NCBI RefSeq assembly: GCF_014297445.1
Contig: NZ_JACORU010000008.1
Coordinates: 62,001-126,000 of the forward strand
Source: Ramlibacter albus
GTDB taxonomy: Bacteria; Pseudomonadota; Gammaproteobacteria; Burkholderiales; Burkholderiaceae_C
Length of the DNA stretch: 64,000 bases
Reading direction: 5' to 3'
Of this stretch, positions 15,785 through 24,788 are shown piece after piece. The notes under the pieces are model-generated. The model was not told the origin of the DNA. It saw nothing but the letters and a program-made list of their open reading frames with translations, and did no database searches. The stretch's first letter is position 1, and each line of letters begins with the position of its first letter. The position numbers and the translations under genes were made by a program.

Positions 15785-16665
15785 CTTTTTCCCTCAAGTC
15801 ATGGTCCACCGAGCGTCTGGCACGCGTGGAGGACGCGCTCTCCGAATGGGTGCCGCCCGGTGGCCCCGCGGGCCTGGGCGATGCGATGCGCTACGCCGTG
15901 CTCGATGGGGGCAAGCGCTTGCGGCCCATGCTGGTGCTGGCCGCCGCCGAAGCGGTGGATGGCCATGAAGACGCGTCGCTGCGCGCCGCATGCGCCGTCG
16001 AACTGATCCACGCATACTCGCTCGTGCACGACGACATGCCGTGCATGGACAACGACGTGCTGCGCCGCGGCAAGCCCACGGTGCACGTGAAGTTCGGCCA
16101 GGCGCAGGCGCTGCTCGCGGGCGATGCCTTGCAGGCGCTGGCGTTCGAGATCCTCGTGCCCGAAGAGGGCGTGCCCGATGCAACGCAGGCGCGGCTGTGC
16201 CGCCTGCTCGCGCACGCCGCGGGTGAACTGGGCATGGCCGGCGGGCAGGCCATCGACCTCGCCGCGGTGGGCCGCATGCTCACCGAGGACGAACTGCGCC
16301 GCATGCACCAGCTCAAGACCGGTGCGCTGCTGCATGCGAGCGTGATGATGGGCGCGTCGTGCGGCTCGCCCTCGAAGGCGGCACAGGGCGCGCTGTCGGC
16401 TTACGGCGAAGCGATGGGCCTTGCATTCCAGGTCGTGGACGACATCCTCGACGTGACCGCGGACTCCGCCACGCTCGGCAAGACGGCCGGCAAGGACGCG
16501 CTGCAGGACAAGCCCACCTACGTTTCCCTTCTTGGCCTGGAGCGCGCGCGTGCGTACGCGCGGGAGCTGCTGGCCCAGGCCCGCACGGCGCTGGAACGCA
16601 GCGGGCTGCCCGACACACGCGCGCTGCTGGCGCTGGCCGAAATGGTCGTCAACCGCGACAACTGA
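15781..16665 (+). CDS. ispA: Farnesyl diphosphate synthase (polyprenyl synthetase)
   Basis: The 294-residue product carries both Asp-rich motifs: [12 protein letters not shown] (first, DDxxxxD form typical of bacterial short-chain enzymes) and [11 protein letters not shown] (second). GGKRLRPML is also seen. It condenses isopentenyl diphosphate with dimethylallyl and geranyl diphosphate to make farnesyl diphosphate. The GTG start at 15781 overlaps the xseB stop by 4 bases. The longer upstream ATG frame is a shadow of xseB. dxs follows with no gap. Confidence 0.94.
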   Translation: MTFSLKSWSTERLARVEDALSEWVPPGGPAGLGDAMRYAVLDGGKRLRPMLVLAAAEAVDGHEDASLRAACAVELIHAYSLVHDDMPCMDNDVLRRGKPTVHVKFGQAQALLAGDALQALAFEILVPEEGVPDATQARLCRLLAHAAGELGMAGGQAIDLAAVGRMLTEDELRRMHQLKTGALLHASVMMGASCGSPSKAAQGALSAYGEAMGLAFQVVDDILDVTADSATLGKTAGKDALQDKPTYVSLLGLERARAYARELLAQARTALERSGLPDTRALLALAEMVVNRDN

Positions 16666-18564
16666 ATGAATTCGATGACGACGCTCCTGCAGACGATCGA
16701 CGACCCCGCGCAACTGCGGCAGCTGCCGCGCTCGCAACTGGAGCCGCTGGCCGCCGAACTGCGCGCCTATGTGCTGGACAGCGTGTCCAAGACCGGCGGG
16801 CACCTCAGCTCCAACCTGGGCACGGTGGAGCTCACGATCGCGCTGCACTACGTCTTCAACACGCCATACGACCGCATCGTCTGGGACGTGGGCCACCAGA
16901 CCTACCCGCACAAGATCCTCACCGGCCGGCGCGAGCGCATGCACACGCTGCGGCAGCTGGGCGGGCTCGCGGGCTTCCCGGCGCGCGCCGAGAGCGAGTA
17001 CGACACCTTCGGCACGGCGCACTCGTCGACCAGCATCTCCGCCGCGCTGGGCATGGCACTGGCGGCCAAGCTGAAGGGCGAGCCGCGCAAGGCCATCGCC
17101 GTGATCGGCGACGGCGCGATGACCGCGGGCATGGCCTTCGAAGCGCTGAACAACGCGGGTGTGGCGGACGCCGACCTGCTCGTGATCCTGAACGACAACG
17201 ACATGTCGATCAGCCCGCCGGTGGGCGCGCTCAACCGCTACCTCGCGCAGCTCATGAGCGGGCGCTTCTACGCGGCCGGCAAGGACATCGCCAAGAAGGT
17301 GCTGCACGTCGCGCCGCCGCTCTTCGAGCTGGCCAAGCGGCTCGAGGAACATGCCAAGGGCATGGTCGTGCCCGCGACGCTGTTCGAGAAGTTCGGCTTC
17401 AACTACGTCGGGCCCATCGACGGGCACGACCTCGAGTCGCTGATCCCGACGCTCGAGAACATGAAGCAGCTCAAGGGCCCGCAGTTCCTGCACGTCGTGA
17501 CGAAGAAGGGGCAGGGCTACAAGCTGGCGGAGGCCGACCCTGTCGCGTACCATGGCCCCGGCAAGTTCGATCCCGCAGTCGGCCTGACCAAGCCTGCGAC
17601 GCCGCCCAAGCCGACGTTCACGCAGGTGTTCGGGCAGTGGCTGTGCGACATGGGTGCGAAGGACGCGCGGCTGGTGGGCATCACGCCCGCGATGCGCGAA
17701 GGCTCCGGGCTCGTGGAGTTCGAGAAGCGTTTCCCCGAGCGCTATTACGACGTCGGCATCGCCGAACAGCACGCGGTGACTTTCGCCGCCGGCATGGCCA
17801 CCGAGGGCCTCAAGCCGGTGGTCGCGATCTACTCCACGTTCCTGCAGCGCGCCTACGACCAGTTGATCCACGACGTCGCGCTGCAGAACCTGCCCGTGGT
17901 GTTCGCGCTCGACCGCGCCGGCCTCGTGGGCGCCGACGGGCCCACGCATGCGGGCGCGTACGACATCGCGTACCTGCGTTGCATCCCCAACGTGAGCATC
18001 GCGTGCCCCGCGGACGAGAACGAGTGCCGCAAGCTGCTGACCACCGCGTTCGAGGAGAACCACCCGGTGGCCGTGCGCTACCCGCGCGGCTCGGGCGTCG
18101 GCGCTGCCATCGAGCCGGGCCTCGCGCCGCTGCCATTCGGCAAGGGCGAAGTGCGTCGTACCGGCAAGCGCGTGGCGGTGCTCGCGTTCGGCACGCTGCT
18201 GTATCCCGCGCTTGCCGCAGCCGAGAAGCTGAACTGCACCGTCGCCAACATGCGGTGGGCCAAGCCGTTGGACCTGGAGCTGCTGCTGCAGCTCGCGAAG
18301 GAGCACGACGCCATCGTCACGGTGGAAGAGGGCGCCGTGATGGGCGGCGCGGGCAGTGCGGTTGGCGAGGCGCTGCAGGCGCACGGCATCGCGAAGCCGA
18401 TGCTGCAGCTGGGCCTGCGCGACGAATTCATCCCGCACGGCGACCCGGCGAAGCTGCTCGCGCTGCAGGGCCTCGACGCCGCCGGGATCGAAGCGTCGAT
18501 CACGGCGCGCTTCGGCGAGCTGACCGAACGTATCGCGCCATCTCTCAAGGTCGTCGGTTCTTAA
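16666..18564 (+). CDS. dxs: 1-deoxy-D-xylulose-5-phosphate synthase
   Basis: The 632-residue thiamine diphosphate enzyme is of full family length. Seen are [12 protein letters not shown] near residue 45, the thiamine-binding [18 protein letters not shown] near 150, DGHDL, and in the pyrimidine domain [16 protein letters not shown] with the catalytic Glu. Later come [31 protein letters not shown] and YPRGSG. It makes DXP from pyruvate and glyceraldehyde 3-phosphate, the first step of the MEP pathway that feeds IspA upstream. The ATG immediately follows the ispA stop. Confidence 0.96.
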   Translation: MNSMTTLLQTIDDPAQLRQLPRSQLEPLAAELRAYVLDSVSKTGGHLSSNLGTVELTIALHYVFNTPYDRIVWDVGHQTYPHKILTGRRERMHTLRQLGGLAGFPARAESEYDTFGTAHSSTSISAALGMALAAKLKGEPRKAIAVIGDGAMTAGMAFEALNNAGVADADLLVILNDNDMSISPPVGALNRYLAQLMSGRFYAAGKDIAKKVLHVAPPLFELAKRLEEHAKGMVVPATLFEKFGFNYVGPIDGHDLESLIPTLENMKQLKGPQFLHVVTKKGQGYKLAEADPVAYHGPGKFDPAVGLTKPATPPKPTFTQVFGQWLCDMGAKDARLVGITPAMREGSGLVEFEKRFPERYYDVGIAEQHAVTFAAGMATEGLKPVVAIYSTFLQRAYDQLIHDVALQNLPVVFALDRAGLVGADGPTHAGAYDIAYLRCIPNVSIACPADENECRKLLTTAFEENHPVAVRYPRGSGVGAAIEPGLAPLPFGKGEVRRTGKRVAVLAFGTLLYPALAAAEKLNCTVANMRWAKPLDLELLLQLAKEHDAIVTVEEGAVMGGAGSAVGEALQAHGIAKPMLQLGLRDEFIPHGDPAKLLALQGLDAAGIEASITARFGELTERIAPSLKVVGS

Positions 18565-18628
18565 AGCTGAAGAATTGCTGACGGCGCACCTTCACTCGAA
18601 GGTTCGCAGGGTTTCCTCACGGGAAAAC

Positions 18629-18661
18629 CCCTGCATTACACGCAGGGCGCGTTCCTAGAAT
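18629..18661 (+). promoter_or_regulatory. Candidate promoter and operator of first TRAP binding protein
   Basis: TAGAAT (18656-18661) is a good -10, 74 bases before the ATG. Overlapping the -35 zone is a perfect dyad CCCTGC-N7-GCAGGG (18629-18647), placed where a regulator could act. No such dyad was seen before the other two TRAP binding-protein genes. Confidence 0.4.
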
Positions 18662-18734
18662 GGGCGGCGGCATCGCTTGCACTTAAGTTGCAGCGACCGA
18701 AACTTTCTCTTCGCACATTCAGGAGCCCTGTCCC

Positions 18735-19814
18735 ATGGACCGTCGATCAGTCATCAAGAACGCAGGCCTGGCCGGCATCCTCGCCGCCGGCGTCGCCCCC
18801 GCCGTGCACGCGCAGGCCGCCGTCCGCTGGCGCCTCGCCTCCAGCTTCCCGAAGTCGCTGGACACCATCTTCGGCGCGGCCGAAGTGTTCGGCGAAAAGG
18901 TCAAGAAGATGTCGGGCGGCAAGTTCGAGATCTCCATCCATGCCGCCGGCGAGCTGATGCCCGCGTTCGGCGTGGTCGACGGCGTGCAGCAGGGCTCCGT
19001 CGAAGCGGCGCACACGGCGCCCTACTACTTCTTCGGCAAGGACGAGTGCTTCGCGCTGGGCTGCGCCATCCCCTTCGGCCTGAACAGCCGCCAGATGACC
19101 GCGTGGATGTACGACGGCAACGGCCTGAAGCTGATGCGCGAGTTCTACGCCAAGTACAGCATGATCAGCTTCCCCGGCGGCAACACCGGCGCGCAGATGG
19201 GCGGCTGGTACCGCAAGGAGATCAAGTCGGTCAAGGACATCAAGGGCCTGAAGATGCGCATCGGCGGCTTCGCCGGCAAGGTGCTCGAGCGCATGGGCGG
19301 CGTGCCGCAGAACATCCCCGGCGGCGAGATCTATCCCGCGCTGGAAAAGGGCACCATCGACGCGGCCGAGTGGGTGGGCCCGTACGACGACCTGAAGCTG
19401 GGCTTCAACAAGGTCGCGCCGTACTACTACTACCCCGGCTGGTGGGAAGGCGGCCCGCAGCTGGACTTCTTCGTCAACCAGAAGGCGTTCGACGCGCTGT
19501 CGGCCGAGAACAAGGCGATCATCGAGGCCGCCGCTTCCGAGGCCCACGTGGTGATGCAGGCCCGCTACGACGCCCGCAACCCGAACGCGCTGCGCCAGCT
19601 GGTGGCCGCGAAGACGCAGCTGCGTCCGTTCCCGCAGGACGTGCTGACCGAGGCGTTCAAGCAGTCGATGGGCCTGTACGAGGAGATCGGCGCCAAGAAC
19701 GAGAGCTGGAAGAAGATCTACGCGGACTACTCCAAGTTCCGCGGCGACCAGAACCTGTGGTTCCGCTTCACGGAAGCCACGTTCGACCGCTTCATGCAGG
19801 CGCAGAAGCTGTAA
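18735..19814 (+). CDS. TRAP transporter solute-binding protein (copy 1)
   Basis: The 359-residue periplasmic protein has a twin-arginine-like signal (MDRRSVIKNAG, cleavage after VHAQ at about residue 26). The mature DctP/TakP-type fold includes SSFPKSLDTIFG, HAAGELMPAFGVVDGVQQG, MGGWYRKEI, FAGKVLERMGGVPQNIPGGE and YYYYPGWWEGG. This branch typically binds 2-oxo acids or related monocarboxylates. No membrane component is adjacent; the nearest is the DctQM pair at 29614-31731. A bidirectional terminator follows. Two similar paralogues lie at 24789 and 25990. Confidence 0.9.
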   Translation: MDRRSVIKNAGLAGILAAGVAPAVHAQAAVRWRLASSFPKSLDTIFGAAEVFGEKVKKMSGGKFEISIHAAGELMPAFGVVDGVQQGSVEAAHTAPYYFFGKDECFALGCAIPFGLNSRQMTAWMYDGNGLKLMREFYAKYSMISFPGGNTGAQMGGWYRKEIKSVKDIKGLKMRIGGFAGKVLERMGGVPQNIPGGEIYPALEKGTIDAAEWVGPYDDLKLGFNKVAPYYYYPGWWEGGPQLDFFVNQKAFDALSAENKAIIEAAASEAHVVMQARYDARNPNALRQLVAAKTQLRPFPQDVLTEAFKQSMGLYEEIGAKNESWKKIYADYSKFRGDQNLWFRFTEATFDRFMQAQKL

Positions 19815-19833
19815 TCGCTTCGCGGTCCTCACG

Positions 19834-19861
19834 AAAAAGCCGGGCGGTGCCCGGCTTTTTT
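19834..19861. terminator. Bidirectional rho-independent terminator
   Basis: A perfect 12-bp stem AAAAAGCCGGGC / GCCCGGCTTTTT with loop GGT works in both directions. It separates the convergent TRAP binding-protein gene and trxC; its right end reaches the trxC stop codon. Confidence 0.85.
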
Positions 19862-20319
19862 CATGCTCGCGTCGCGCTGCGCAACGCCGCGTTGGTCCAC
19901 CGCACGATCCCGGCGGCATCCATCGCGCCCGCCTGCCGCGCCACTTCGCGGCCGTCCACGAACAACGCCAGCGTCGGGATGCTGCGGATGTTGAGGCGGC
20001 CACCGAGCGAACGGGCTTCTTCGGTGTTCACCTTGGCCACGCGCACATTCGGCTCCAGTTGCGCGGCGGCCTGCTCGAACGCGGGCGCCATCATGCGGCA
20101 GGGGCCGCACCACGGGGCCCAGAAGTCGACGAGCACGGGGACGTCGTTGCGCGTGACGTGCCGCTCGAAGGCAGCTTCATCCAGGTTCGCGGGTTTGCCG
20201 GCGAACAGCGCGCCATGGCACTTCCCGCAATCGGGTGCACGCCCGAGGTCTTCCTGCTGCACACGGTTGGTGGTGTGGCAGTGCGGGCAGACCACGTGCA
20301 ATGCGCCGGCCGTTGGCAT
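19861..20319 (-). CDS. trxC: Thioredoxin 2 (zinc-binding N-terminus)
   Basis: The 152-residue product has an N-terminal zinc ribbon (Cys11, Cys14, Cys31, Cys34 in CPHC and CGKC) and a thioredoxin domain. That domain has the active site WAPWCGPC (Cys71, Cys74), the cis-Pro region SIPTLALF and the KVNTEE strand. It is a cytosolic disulfide reductase, often induced by oxidative stress. The start at 20319 matches the family N-terminus. The preceding gene on the same strand ends 2 bases upstream. Confidence 0.94.
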   Translation of the reverse strand: MPTAGALHVVCPHCHTTNRVQQEDLGRAPDCGKCHGALFAGKPANLDEAAFERHVTRNDVPVLVDFWAPWCGPCRMMAPAFEQAAAQLEPNVRVAKVNTEEARSLGGRLNIRSIPTLALFVDGREVARQAGAMDAAGIVRWTNAALRSATRA

Positions 20320-20320
20320 C

Positions 20321-20641
20321 TCAAGCAGTCCTGCTGCGGCGCGCGCTGGCGATCGCGTTGCGCGCCTCGATCTCGCTCTTCAAGGCCGCATCGAGATTCG
20401 AGCGGCACAGGCCTGCATGCTCGTAGTTCAGGTTCTCGTAGAGCTCTGCGGTCGAGGGGAAAGAGGCCAGCACCGTTTCGAGCAATGCACCGGACGGCGT
20501 GGCGGCAAGCTCCGCCTTCAGCTGTTCGATGACGTCGCGAAACTGGCCGGGCTCGACAGTGTCCCAGCCGCGCTCCCACCGCTCGAGCTGGGTGGCGAGC
20601 GCGACCAGGTTCCTGGAACGGGTGACATCGGAGGTAGCCAT
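20321..20641 (-). CDS. Conserved hypothetical protein upstream of trxC
   Basis: The 106-residue helical soluble protein has no signal peptide (VALATQLERWERGWDTVEPG, then LIYE-like ELYENLNYEHAGLCRSNLDA). No domain is recognised. It runs directly into trxC (2-base gap), so it is likely the first gene of a two-gene operon. The ATG at 20641 is preceded on the minus strand by a purine-rich segment. Confidence 0.6.
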   Translation of the reverse strand: MATSDVTRSRNLVALATQLERWERGWDTVEPGQFRDVIEQLKAELAATPSGALLETVLASFPSTAELYENLNYEHAGLCRSNLDAALKSEIEARNAIASARRSRTA

Positions 20642-20686
20642 GCACCGCAGGTGGGATGCGCGGCCGGGATTTCAAGCAGGCGTTCG

Positions 20687-21655
20687 TCAGTCCGCCTTGA
20701 TCCCCAGCGTCCGCACCATCCTGCCCCAGCGGTCCATGTCGGCCTGGAACAGCTTGGCGAATTCCTCCGGCGTGGACGGCGCGGGCTCCATGCCGAGCTT
20801 CACGATGGACTCGCGCACGGCCGGCTGGTTGACCACCTGGCCGATCTCGGTGGCAAGGCGCTTCACGACCGGCGCGGGCGTGCCGCCGGTGGTGAACACG
20901 CCATACCACGTGAGCACGGAATAGTCCGGCAGGCCCGACTCGGCCACCGTCGGGATGTTCGGCAATTGCGGAACGCGCTTCGGGCTGGTCACGGCGATGA
21001 TGCGCACCTTGCCGCTCGCGGTGGCGGCGATCGCGGCGGGCAGGCCCGCGAAGTTCACGTGGGCGAGACCTGCCATCACGTCCTGCAGCGCGGGCGCGTC
21101 GCCCTTGTACGGGATGTGCGTGATGCTCACGCCGGCCATGCTCTTGAAGTACTCGGTGCCCAGGTGCGCGCCGGTGCCGCTGCCACCCGTGCTGTAGTTC
21201 AGCTTGCCGGGGTTCTGCTTCGCATAGGCGATCAGCTCCGAGATGTTCTTCACCGGCAGGCCGTCGTGCACCACCACGGCGAGCGCGGAGCGCGAGATCA
21301 GCGTGACCGGCTGGATGTCCTTGGCCGGGTCGAACGGCAGCTTGCCGGCGTAGATTGCGGGCGCGATGGTCTGCCCGCCGGTGGAGCCGAGGAGCAGCAC
21401 CTGCCCGTTGGGCGTGGCGCGCGCCATCTCGCCCGCGGCGACGTTGCTGCCGACGCCGGGCTTGTTCTCCACGACCACGGTGGTCTTCGTCTGGTTTTGC
21501 AGCGGCGTGCTGATCAGGCGCGCGATGGCGTCGTTGGCCCCGCCCGGCGCGAAGCCGACCAGCAGGCGGATCGGGCCCGCGGGCATGTCGTCGGCGAGGG
21601 CGGTGATGCAGGCACCGGCCAGCGTGGCGATGGCGAGCAGCTTCGAGAACTTCAC
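20687..21655 (-). CDS. Bug/TctC-type tripartite tricarboxylate binding protein
   Basis: The 322-residue periplasmic protein has a signal peptide (KFSKLLAIATLAGACITALA) and a Bug family body. Signatures are PIRLLVGFAPGGANDAIARL, VVVENKPGVGSNVAAGEMAR, SALAVVVHDGLPVKN, GTGAHLGTEYFK, HIPYKGDAPALQDVMAG and PNIPTVAESGLPDY. The start is taken as GTG at 21655, with AAAGGAAG 5 bases before it; an ATG at 21679 is the alternative. Such proteins usually act as orphan binding proteins or sensors for carboxylates. It lies 29 bases after the ArgH-like lyase gene on the same strand and probably shares its operon. Confidence 0.9.
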   Translation of the reverse strand: MKFSKLLAIATLAGACITALADDMPAGPIRLLVGFAPGGANDAIARLISTPLQNQTKTTVVVENKPGVGSNVAAGEMARATPNGQVLLLGSTGGQTIAPAIYAGKLPFDPAKDIQPVTLISRSALAVVVHDGLPVKNISELIAYAKQNPGKLNYSTGGSGTGAHLGTEYFKSMAGVSITHIPYKGDAPALQDVMAGLAHVNFAGLPAAIAATASGKVRIIAVTSPKRVPQLPNIPTVAESGLPDYSVLTWYGVFTTGGTPAPVVKRLATEIGQVVNQPAVRESIVKLGMEPAPSTPEEFAKLFQADMDRWGRMVRTLGIKAD

Positions 21656-21684
21656 GGGACTTCCTTTCGGGACAAGCATTGGTT

Positions 21685-23193
21685 TCAACGTGCAGCCGCG
21701 GCCAGCGCGCGCACTTCGGACTTGAGCGTTTCGCGCGCGGCTGCGAGCCCGCTGCGCTGCGTCTGCACATCGTCCTGCACGCGGGCCAGGTGCTGCTGCA
21801 ATTCCTGCACGCGCGCACGCACGAGGTCCGGCGCGGGGGCGCCACCCTGGCGGCGTTCGGCCGTGGTGAGCGCGGGGTCGAGGCTGCGGCGCACCGTTTC
21901 GTCGCCGAGCCCCACGGCGCGGCCGATCTGCTGCACGCACGCTTCGTCCACCATTGCGGACGTGATCTCGTGCGCGGCCAGCTTCGCATCCATCGCGGTG
22001 CGCACCACCGCGCCCACCACGTGGTGCGCTTCGCGGAACGAGAGGCCGCTCTCGCGCACCAGCGCATCGGCGAGGTCGGTGGCGGTGCAGAAGTCGTTGC
22101 GGGCGCGCTCCAGCATCGCTGCTTCGTTCGGCGTCGCGGTGCGCAGCACGAGCGCGAGCAGCTTGAAGATGCGCAGGGTTTCGTCGGCGGCCTCGAAGAA
22201 GCCGCGCATGGTCTCGCGGTTGCCGTCGCCGGTGTGCGTGAAGTTCACGCCCTTCACGGTGGTGAGCGCGCCGGCGAGAAGGCCGGTGAGCTGGCCGGCC
22301 TTGCCCTTGAGCGACTCCAGCACGATGGGGTTCTTCTTCTGCGGCATGATGCTCGACGTGCCCGCGACGCTGTCGGGGAAGTCGACGAGCCCGAACTCGT
22401 GCGTGCACCACGTGTAGAAGTCCTGCGCCACGCGGCTCGCGCCGACGGCGGCGATCGCGAACGACGACATCAGCGCCAGCGCGTAGTCGCGCGAAGCGAC
22501 GGCATCGAGCGCGTTGGGGACGCACGACTCGAAGCCGAGCAGCCGGGCGGACTCCTGCGGCAGGATGCCGAACGAAGTGCCGGCCAGCGCGCCCGCGCCC
22601 AGCGGACAACGTGCGAGCACGGCCTGCGCCTGCTGAAAGCGTTCGAGGTCGCGCGCCAGCGATTCCGCGACGCCGAGCAGCCAGTAGCCGTACGTGATGG
22701 GCTGCGCCGGTTGCAGGTGCGTGTAGCCGGGCATCACGACGTCGGCGTAGCGCTGCGCGTTCGCCAGCGCCGCGGCGCACGCCTCGCGTCCCGCATCGAG
22801 CAGGTCGAGCACCTGCAGCCGCGCGCGCATGCGGTCCATCGTGGAGAGGATGTCGTTGCGGCTGCGCGCCACGTGCAGGCAGCCGCCCACGTGCGCCCCG
22901 GCCACGCGCATGAGGTGCGCCTCGTAATTGAAGTACGCGTCTTCGATGGCCGGGTCGAGCGGCACGTTCGCGAAACCTTCCTCCTCGATGCGCAGCAACG
23001 CGGCAGCGAGCACCGCCCCGTCGGCCGCGGGCAGCAGGCCGGCGCGCCGCAGCATCAGCAGGTGCGCCTGGTTGACGTCGCACAGGTGCGCGAACACCGC
23101 CGGGAAGTCGCGGGCGAGGCGCGGCGCGTAGACGTGTTCGCAGACCTCGGGTGCCGTCCCTTCGGACAGGCGTCGGCTGACTTTGGATTCCAT
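21685..23193 (-). CDS. Argininosuccinate lyase-like enzyme, probably catabolic
   Basis: The 502-residue product belongs to the fumarase/aspartase superfamily. It has the signature loop GTSSIMPQKKNP with the catalytic Ser, the conserved HVARSRND region (LHVARSRNDI) and YTHLQPAQPITYGYWL. These are the ArgH-type motifs (SRND, TH-QPAQ). It is about 35-40 residues longer than ArgH. The context is a Bug binding protein downstream and a divergent LysR regulator, not arginine genes. That suggests cleavage of an imported C-N compound releasing fumarate, as EDDS lyase does. ArgH function cannot be excluded. Confidence 0.85.
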   Translation of the reverse strand: MESKVSRRLSEGTAPEVCEHVYAPRLARDFPAVFAHLCDVNQAHLLMLRRAGLLPAADGAVLAAALLRIEEEGFANVPLDPAIEDAYFNYEAHLMRVAGAHVGGCLHVARSRNDILSTMDRMRARLQVLDLLDAGREACAAALANAQRYADVVMPGYTHLQPAQPITYGYWLLGVAESLARDLERFQQAQAVLARCPLGAGALAGTSFGILPQESARLLGFESCVPNALDAVASRDYALALMSSFAIAAVGASRVAQDFYTWCTHEFGLVDFPDSVAGTSSIMPQKKNPIVLESLKGKAGQLTGLLAGALTTVKGVNFTHTGDGNRETMRGFFEAADETLRIFKLLALVLRTATPNEAAMLERARNDFCTATDLADALVRESGLSFREAHHVVGAVVRTAMDAKLAAHEITSAMVDEACVQQIGRAVGLGDETVRRSLDPALTTAERRQGGAPAPDLVRARVQELQQHLARVQDDVQTQRSGLAAARETLKSEVRALAAAAR

Positions 23194-23264
23194 CGCCGCC
23201 GAGTATGGGAAGCGGCCACAATACCGTCAAATCCGTTGTTTGCCGGGTTGCATGCAGTTTTGAT

Positions 23265-24146
23265 ATGGACTTCCGTCAGGTCGAAGCTTTCCGTTCCGTG
23301 ATGCTCACGAGGTCGATGACGCTGTCGGCCGCGGCGCTGCACACGTCGCAGCCGAACGTCAGCCGCCTGATCGCCCGGCTGCAGGCGGAGGCGGGGTTCC
23401 GCTTGTTCCAGCGCGTGGGGCTGCGGCTGGTGCCCACGCCCGAGGCGGAGGCGCTGTACGTCGAGGTGCAGCGTTCTTTCGCAGGGTTGGGCGCCATCGA
23501 AGCGGCGGCCGCTGCGATCCGCGAGCAGGGCTCGGGCGGGCTGCGCATCGGCGCGTCGGCCGCGCTGTCGATCGGTGTGCTGCCCGCGGCCATCCGGCTT
23601 TTCCGCAAGCGGCGACCGGACGTCGCGATCAAGGTCAACACGAGCGATTCACCGACCGTGTGCAAGTGGGTCGCGGCAGGGCAGTGCGACTTCGGCCTCG
23701 TGTCGCTGGCGCCCGACATGCCGGAGCTGTCGATCGAGTTGCTTCATCGCGAACATGGCCTGTGCATCGTGCCGGCTGGGCATCGCCTTGCGAACAAGCG
23801 GCGCGTGAAAGCGGCCGACCTGGAAGGCGAAGCGTTCATCTCGCTCGGGCCGGGCGATCTCGCCCGCGCGCAGATCGACGCGGCGTTCAACCCCGACCGC
23901 CGCCGCCTGAACCTGGAGACACCCTATGCATCCACCATCTGCACGATGGTCGGCATGGGCCTGGGCGTGAGCGTCGTCAACCCGATGGTGCTGCGCTGGC
24001 TGCAACTCCCCGACGTGGTCAGCATCCCCTTCTCGCCGAAGGTGGAGTTCCGCTGCTACCGCGTCCGCGCCGCGCACCGCCTGGAGCAGGCGCTGGCGCG
24101 CGAGTTCATGCAGGACGTCGGCGCGGTGTTCGCGCGCGGCAAGTGA
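23265..24146 (+). CDS. LysR-family regulator
   Basis: The 293-residue product has an N-terminal winged helix-turn-helix (MDFRQVEAFRSVM, LSAAALHTSQPNVSRLIARL) and a periplasmic-binding-like effector domain from about residue 90. The start at 23265 is the family start; the frame to 23205 adds 20 unlike residues. It is divergent from the ArgH-like lyase gene across 71 bases, the standard layout for a LysR controlling its neighbour. It most likely senses the substrate or product of the lyase. Confidence 0.92.
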   Translation: MDFRQVEAFRSVMLTRSMTLSAAALHTSQPNVSRLIARLQAEAGFRLFQRVGLRLVPTPEAEALYVEVQRSFAGLGAIEAAAAAIREQGSGGLRIGASAALSIGVLPAAIRLFRKRRPDVAIKVNTSDSPTVCKWVAAGQCDFGLVSLAPDMPELSIELLHREHGLCIVPAGHRLANKRRVKAADLEGEAFISLGPGDLARAQIDAAFNPDRRRLNLETPYASTICTMVGMGLGVSVVNPMVLRWLQLPDVVSIPFSPKVEFRCYRVRAAHRLEQALAREFMQDVGAVFARGK

Positions 24147-24158
24147 CTTCCAGCGCCC

Positions 24159-24560
24159 TCAGGGGTTCGTCGCCGCGAGCCGGATCGGGGCCTTGTCTTC
24201 GCTCGACGCGCTTTCCAGCGGGCGCAGTTGCCCGAGGATGGTGGCGCCATGGTGCATCTCCAGCGCCGCGTACTGCACGTCACCGGAGATCTTCGCCTTG
24301 GCCTGCAGCTCCAGCACTTCGCGCGCCTCCACGGGTCCGTTGACGGTGCCGTTGATGATCACGCGGTCCGCCTTGACGCCGCCTTCGACCAGCGCGCCCT
24401 CGGAGATCACGAGCAGGCTGCCGTCACCGGCATTCGCGCGGATCGCACCGTGGACTTCGCCGTCGACGCGCAGGCCGTCTTCGAACTTCATGTCGCCTTC
24501 AATGCACGTGCCATGCGCGATGAGGGTCTTGATGTTGGTGGGGTCTTTCTTTCCGAACAT
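24159..24560 (-). CDS. Bactofilin family cytoskeletal protein
   Basis: The 133-residue product starts MFGKKDP and continues with the bactofilin core (DUF583): TLIAHGTCIEGDMKFEDGLR, VDGEVHGAIR, then GALVEGGVKADRVIINGTV and KISGDVQYAAL. It has the short repeated beta turns of the right-handed beta-helix. Bactofilins polymerise without nucleotides and organise cell shape or envelope enzymes. The start at 24560 has AGGAGC upstream; the longer frame to 24668 adds unrelated residues. It converges on the LysR gene with a 12-bp gap. The 228-bp stretch on its other side holds no visible gene. Confidence 0.9.
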   Translation of the reverse strand: MFGKKDPTNIKTLIAHGTCIEGDMKFEDGLRVDGEVHGAIRANAGDGSLLVISEGALVEGGVKADRVIINGTVNGPVEAREVLELQAKAKISGDVQYAALEMHHGATILGQLRPLESASSEDKAPIRLAATNP

Positions 24561-24788
24561 AGGTGGGTGCTCCTCAAGCAATGAAGACATCGTGCGGGAG
24601 CGGGATGCGGTGGGAAGTCGGCGGTGATGCAAATCGGCGTCGGACATTTGCTTCGCCAACCCTGACACGCCACTGAATCAAACTTTGTTCCGCGCGGGTT
24701 ATCCCCGGCTCAGCCAGCCAGTCTCCTGAAAGCCTTGCGCGCGTGTGCAGCGCGATCATCGGCGCGCAAACACAACAGGAGATAAGCA

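Noticed and set aside
18677..22417. 1246-residue plus-strand open frame across several genes
   Set aside because: It runs in another frame through the TRAP binding-protein gene and antisense through trxC, the Bug-type gene and the lyase gene, all of which have clear family motifs.
23205..23264. Earlier ATG for the LysR gene
   Set aside because: It would add 20 residues unlike LysR N-termini and reach into the divergent promoter region; the ATG at 23265 gives the family start.
24561..24788. Possible small RNA or tRNA in the 228-bp gap before TRAP copy 2
   Set aside because: No cloverleaf, strong hairpin or T-run was found. It may hold only promoters for the flanking genes.
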